64,000 nucleotides of DNA from Antiaris toxicaria (lineage: Eukaryota; Streptophyta; Magnoliopsida; Rosales; Moraceae). Of the stretch, positions 59,497-64,000 are shown piece by piece. The translations under genes and the position numbers were made by a program. The DNA is taken from positions 5,680,501 through 5,744,500 of the forward strand of contig CP141155.1 of assembly GCA_035233585.1 (NCBI GenBank). The letters are read 5' to 3'. The notes beneath the pieces were generated by a model, which worked only from the letters and a program-made list of their open reading frames with translations, was not told the DNA's origin and ran no database searches. Numbering within the stretch: the first letter of the stretch is position 1; each line of letters opens with the position of its first letter.

Positions 59497-60778
59497 TGAT
59501 AAGGCGCATTTACCATATATTTCTCATCGGTAATTTGTTGGTTTTTCCGAGTTTATGTTTGGTATTTTGGTGTGTTTTGTTCACAATTGAATAAGTAGGT
59601 GATTCAAGCATTTGGAGTGTTTCTAAAGCTAAAAGATCAAGTTGCAGTGAATTCCGTTTCGGCTGCGGCGAGAAAAGCACTCGAGGAGTAATTTGTGCGG
59701 AATCAATCTCGCCGCAGCGAGATCCTTTTCTACTGCAGTGAGTTTCGTGTAAAAATTTTGATGAATTTTGAAGCCAGAAACTCACCGCGGCGAGTTCCTT
59801 TTCTGCCGCGGCGAGTTGCGATTGATTTGTTACATGTTTAAGACTTTTTAGATCGGTACTTCTTATATAAATAGCAAAGTTTCGACCTAAAAAGAGGACT
59901 TTTGGCAGAGGAATGAACCCTAGAGAGCTTGGAGGCCATTCTAGCCAAGAGGAGGTGGATTTGGAGATTAAAGATGGCTTCTCAAGAGTTTTCATCTCTT
60001 AATTCCTTTCTTTTTCTTTATTGTTGATATGATGAACACCATGACTGTTTCTATATTGAACATGCTTGGCTAAATTCTTAGTTAGGAATTTAATGTAATC
60101 TAGCTAAATACTATGTTTTGAGTGTCAATTTCATTTATTTAATTTTTCCATTCAGTTTATTTGTTCTATTCCATTCTTAATGCTTCTAAATTTTTGATCA
60201 ACTTTTAGATGATTTTGAATTTGATATTTAGCGCCCGGGAGGGGAAATATTGAATTGGAACATGGGTAGAATAATCTAGGCTAATTAATTAGTTGGGAAA
60301 CAGTTAATTACCTTGGAAACCTTTCCAGAGAATCAAGTTCTTAAGGGATTTCTATTTCTTAGTTTTCGCGCAAGAATGTAGAAATTGGGAATTAGGAATA
60401 CATTTGATTTAGCGTTCGAAAGAGGGAATTAAATACATTAGAATTCTTGGTTTATAAACTAGGAAAATAAATTGGTGTTTGGCATGAAAAGCATAGTTGA
60501 AGGTTAGGTGAAATCAAATCCCTAGTGTTTAATCATATCAGTTCTTTTGCAAATTGTCATTCGTTACTTTATTTCATTAATTGTTTCTTTTTATTTGTTT
60601 ATTTAACTTTACAATTCAATTTAATCAGTTTCTAAATAAAGTTGATATCTCTCATATTACAATAATTAATAGGATCTAAATATTTTTCCCTATAGATTCG
60701 ACAACCCTTCTCATCATTATACTATTAAAACTTGACACCATACACTTGCAGTTTTGCACACTTAAAAATATCGCAACA
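59497..60778 (+). repeat. 5' LTR of the Athila-like element
   Basis: Starts TGATAAGGCGCATTTACC where the type III spacer breaks off and ends ATCGCAACA six bases before the primer site, giving 1282 bases. At 59650-59822 it carries repeated CTCGCCGCGGCGAG-like palindromic words. Internal frames on the minus strand are shadows. Confidence 0.7.
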
Positions 60779-60784
60779 AGTTTT

Positions 60785-60802
60785 TGGCGCCATTACCAGG
60801 GA
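60785..60802 (+). other. Primer binding site, tRNA-Asp type
   Basis: TGGCGCCATTACCAGGGA lies just inside the LTR. It matches the complement of the tRNA-Asp 3' end (TGGCGCCGTTGCCGGGGA) with three changes, all of the G-to-A kind. This primer is characteristic of Athila-type elements. Confidence 0.7.
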
Positions 60803-60918
60803 GAACTAATTTAAATTTTGTTAATATTGTTATCAAGTGATATTAGCTTTAATTCAGATTTGTATTTTTTTTTTATTAAACTTGTTTACTTATGCTCGAC
60901 AGGTGAATAGGTATTTGT

Positions 60919-62230
60919 ATGGTTCGGTCTCAAAAAGGTGAATTAACTCCTTACAATCCTGAGATTGAAAGGACTGTTAGAAGAAATAGAGCTGAACGAT
61001 GATAGAGACAAGCTCTTGAGACCTAAGTAATGGCAGACAATCAGGATCATCAACGGGTTGATAGAACAAGCTCAGGTTCAACAGGAAACTATTCACAATT
61101 ATTTCAGGCCTGTGGTGAATGAGAACTATTCAGGTATTACTCAACCACACATTGCTACTAATAACTTTGAGTTGAAGCCATCTCTGATTACACTAGTGTA
61201 GTAGAATCAGTTTGGGGGAGCATCATTGGAAAATCCTCATCCTAATTTGGCCTCATTTTTGAAGGTGATTGATACAATAAAGATGAATGGCATTTCTAAA
61301 GATGCCATTCAGTTGTGCTTGTTATCCCATTCTCACTAAGAGATAAGGCAAAGGCATGGCTTCAGAGTCTTCAGCCAGGGAGCATTACTACTTGGACTAT
61401 GATGCATGAGAAATTTTTGTCCAAGTATTTTCTTCCAGGAAAAACAACTCAGCTGAGAGCTGAAATTGACACCTTCAAGCAGCAAGAATATGAGCCTCTC
61501 CATGAGGCTTAGGATCATTACAAGGAGTTATTGCGTCGATGTCCCCAACATGGTTATGATGATTGGGTGCAAGTTTAGATGTTTTATAATGGTATTAATG
61601 CTCAAGCGAAGAACTTCATTGATGCAGCTTCAGGGGGCAGTCTATGGTCAAAATCGACTCCAAAGGCATTTGAGCTACTTGAAGATATATCTGCCAACAG
61701 TTTCCAATGGCCATCAGAGCGCAGTATTACAAGGAAGCCAGCAGGGGTTTATGAAGTTGATCAATTTACTGCTCAGTCAGCCAAGATCGATATGTTGACC
61801 ACCCGCTTTAACTCTCTTAATGCAGTAGGAGCAGGTCCTAGTGCCGGAGCTAAAACTAATATGGAGTAGGTGAAATTTGTGAACGATAGAAATTTTGGTT
61901 TCAGGAGTAATCAGTCTTAGAGTTACAACAACAATAATTACCCGAATTACAAGAACCAACAGTTGCTGTCCTATGGCAACAACCATAATGCCCTTTAGTC
62001 ACCGCACGAACAGTTCAATCAGTAGTTAGATAAGAGGCCATCAACGGAAGACACTTTGAACAAGTTCATGGCAAACAGCTAAATTGTTCCGACGTACTGA
62101 CTCTAGAATTAATAGCATGGAATCACAAATGGAGAGCATGGGAGTTGCTTTGAAATCTCTTGAAGTACAGGTTGGCCAGATAGCCAATGCAGTTAATGCT
62201 TAACAGAAAGGAAAGCTTTCAAGTGATACT
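60919..62230 (+). pseudogene. gag of the Athila-like element (broken)
   Basis: A start at 60919 is soon followed by stops and a frame change before 61315. From 61315 to 62025 one frame gives the Retrotrans_gag core: PFSLRDKAKAWLQSL, GSITTWTMMHEKFLSKYF, a YNGINAQAKNFIDAASGG segment and FELLED-like text. This frame is broken only by TAG codons at 61510, 61576, 61867, 61918, 61996 and 62023, at places where related gag proteins usually have Gln or Trp. Gag would form the virus-like particle. This copy cannot make it. Confidence 0.75.
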
Positions 62231-62321
62231 GTAATGAACCCGAGGGAGCAGTGCAATGTCATTCTACTGAGAAACGGCAAAGAAATTCAGGGTAGAGACG
62301 TGGAGGTGAAAGTAAATCAAG

Positions 62322-63065
62322 ATGAAGCTAAGTCATCCAAGACAAAAAAAAGAGGTGCCTAAAGAGAAAAAGAAAGAAGAGCAAAAAGGGGTGTTTCTGG
62401 ATAACTCGCCGATCAGTGATGGTTCTCTCCCATGCCCTCAGAGGTTTCAAAAGAAGAAATTGGATGAACAGTTTGGGAAGTTTTTGGATATACTCAAGAA
62501 AATCCACATCAACATCCTATTCCTAGATGCCTTAGAGCAGATGCCTAATTATGGGAAAATTTTGAAAGAGATCATGTCGACGAACAGGCGGCTCAAAGAT
62601 TTTGAGACAGTTAAGCTCACTGAAGAGTGCAGTGCAATTCTGCAAAAGAAGTTACCCTAGAAGCTGAAAGATCTGGGGAGTTTCACTATCCCGTATAATA
62701 TTGAAGGTACCTCTTTTAACAAGGCTTTGTGTGATCTGGGGGCGAGCATTAATCTTATGCCGTTGTCTGCATTTAAAATGTTAGGAATGGGAGAAGTTAA
62801 ACCTAGCACTATCACTTTACAGTTGGCGGATAGATCTCTCACTTATCCGCATGGAGTTATTGAGGACGTGCTAGTCAAAGTCGACAAATTCATATTTCCA
62901 GTTGACTTTGTGGTTTTGGATATAGAAGAGGATGCTGACATGCCTCTAATTTTGGGTCATCTATTCCTGGCTACATCTCAAGCACTTATCGATATGGAGA
63001 GTGGAGAACTAACCTTGCGTGCCAATGATGACAAGGTTAAGTTTAGTTTCTACAAAAGCGATTAG
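62322..63065 (+). pseudogene. Linker and retropepsin of the Athila-like element
   Basis: One frame runs from 62322, broken by TAG at 62658-62660 and ending in TAG at 63063-63065. The protease active site is CDLGASINLMP (catalytic Asp codon at 62733) and the flap-distal part reads MPLILGHLFLATSQALIDM, with the family ILG-x-x-FL motif. DLGAS instead of DTGAS is common in this lineage. Protease would process the polyprotein. Confidence 0.75.
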
Positions 63066-63378
63066 GACCCAAATGAAATTCAAATGTACCATAACATAGA
63101 AATGGTCACAAGTGCTCCCAATGATAAGCTGAAAAGGAGAGTATTTCAACCTGGGGACAAGGTTCATCTTCATCGATCCCGATGGAAAAAGGCACTTAGC
63201 TTGAATAAATCAAAGTAGACCAGTCTTTTCACTATACTCCAAATACTACCTCATGGTGACATCGAGCTGAAAGGACAGAATAAACACGTTTTTCATTTTA
63301 ATCAATGGCGAGTCAAGCATCTTGAAGAAGATGGAGATTTCAGTGAGGAGGAACTCTTTTTACGAGCTCACGGTTGAA
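63066..63378 (+). pseudogene. Integrase C-terminal tail fused in frame behind the protease
   Basis: In the same frame as the protease it reads FQPGDKVHLHRSRWKK and, after a TAG at 63216-63218, SLFTILQILPHGDIELKG then FNQWRVKHLEEDG, which is the usual end of Ty3 integrases (PGDKVLL..., VLPHGAVEL..., VNGQRLKHY...). It stops with TGA at 63376-63378. About 1000 codons of pol are missing between the two parts, so this is an internal-deletion element. Confidence 0.65.
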
Positions 63379-64000
63379 ATCAATATCCTGTCCAAGTCTG
63401 GCTGAAGCTGTTAAACTTAGCGCTTGTTGGGAGGCAACCCAATTGACACACTGTCACTGGTTTTCAGGGAAGTCCTTTTATCCTTATCTTCTTTTTCTTA
63501 CATTGAGGGCAATGCAATTCTTAAGTTTGGGGATGTAGTCAATTTGTGTAATTCATTTTTTTTGTTGTTTAGATCGTTATGTTGTTTTTTTTTTTTTTTT
63601 TTTTTTGGTTTTGTTTTGCTTGGTTTGAAAAAACAAATTGTGATTGGGTGGTGATTTAATGGAGTCTTAAGCTGATGATATGTGTGCTTGAATTTCCTAT
63701 AACTTGTTAAAAGTGATAAACATTGTGATTTGGTGTGTGATTTGCTCTTGTGCTAATTGGAATTTTACTTTGTGACTTGTTGATTATTTTAAAGAACATA
63801 TTCCTGACTGGTTAGTTGTTATTAGCTTAGAGAAAGTTTATGCAATTGGTGATTATTTTGTAATTTTATGTGAACTCTAGAACCACTTTGAGAGTTACTT
63901 GAAGTGAAATCTTAGGCAAGCATATTGTTGAAAAAAAAAAAGTTTAGGGGTGTTAAGCAGTTAATAAAAATAATACAAAAAATAAAATAAAATAAATATC
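63379..64000. other. 3' untranslated internal region of the retrotransposon
   Basis: It contains the GCGCTTGTTGGGAGGCAACC phrase (63421-63440), an ATTGAGGGCAATG phrase and a T-run at 63584-63606. No gene or LTR start is seen before the window ends. Confidence 0.5.

Larger units (their letters stand above)
59497..64000 (+). mobile_element. Degenerate Ty3-type (Athila-like) LTR retrotransposon, extends past the window
   Basis: Order: 5' LTR, tRNA-Asp-type primer site, gag, retropepsin, then directly an integrase C-terminal tail, followed by the GCGCTTGTTGGGAGGCAACC and AATTCTTAAGTTTGGGGATG phrases typical of this group downstream of pol. Reverse transcriptase, RNase H and most of integrase are absent. 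The 3' LTR is outside the window. Lineage is inferred from the gag text, the DLGAS protease and the primer site. Confidence 0.8.

Noticed and set aside
59510..59995. 161-codon minus-strand open frame at the start of the Athila-like element
   Set aside because: It lies in the LTR on the strand opposite to gag and pol and has no recognisable domain.

Overview
The window is nuclear DNA of a flowering plant, most likely a eudicot. It is AT-rich and full of transposable elements, the genes have GT-AG introns, and their products match a plant phenylpropanoid enzyme family. I cannot name the species. The real genes are copies of a two-exon 2-oxoglutarate/Fe(II) dioxygenase of the feruloyl-CoA 6'-hydroxylase / p-coumaroyl-CoA 2'-hydroxylase type (F6'H/C2'H), the step that commits hydroxycinnamoyl-CoAs to scopoletin or umbelliferone. 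Four copies look intact (4809-6268, 19833-21308, 41641-43090, 55748-57191; 357 aa each). Two are pseudogenes (9857-11393 and 30697-32367). Two are 5'-deleted exon-2 remnants (25366-25774 and 46546-46953).

The copies are not a simple row. They belong to a block of about 21 kb present three times in direct orientation. Each block reads: type I dioxygenase, spacer with an internal direct repeat, type II dioxygenase, nested transposons (LINE, then an LTR, then a CACTA element), a short plastid ndhF-derived piece, a cytochrome P450 N-terminal fragment, type III dioxygenase, AT-rich spacer. Unit 1 runs from about 4.2 to 25.4 kb, unit 2 from about 25.4 to 45.4 kb, and unit 3 from about 46.3 to 59.5 kb. 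Bases 1739-2480 match the end of the type III spacer, so at least one more unit probably lay to the left. Type III is intact in all three units. Type I is intact only in unit 1. Type II is frameshifted in unit 1, badly damaged in unit 2 and deleted in unit 3.

Comparing units gives empty sites that date insertions. The LINE, LTR, CACTA, ndhF and P450 pieces predate the triplication. Insertions specific to one unit came later: a 2.5-kb solo LTR with a 5-bp target duplication (22171-24707), a 1.8-kb Helitron (53186-55023), Tourist-like MITEs with TTA/TAA target sites (58116-58421, 49837-50203), and a 1.0-kb nested inverted-repeat element (11763-12785). The left edge (1-1083) is the end of another LTR. 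The right edge (59497-64000) is a degenerate Ty3-type (Athila-like) retrotransposon with LTR, tRNA-Asp-type primer site, gag, protease and an integrase tail, but with reverse transcriptase and most of integrase missing. A small minus-strand TRIM/copia-like element lies at 45386-45832.

The intact genes would encode cytosolic enzymes making ortho-hydroxylated CoA esters that close to coumarins. The near-identical type III copies suggest retained dosage or recent homogenisation. No tRNA, rRNA or CRISPR feature was seen. Apart from the dioxygenases I found no other intact protein-coding gene.
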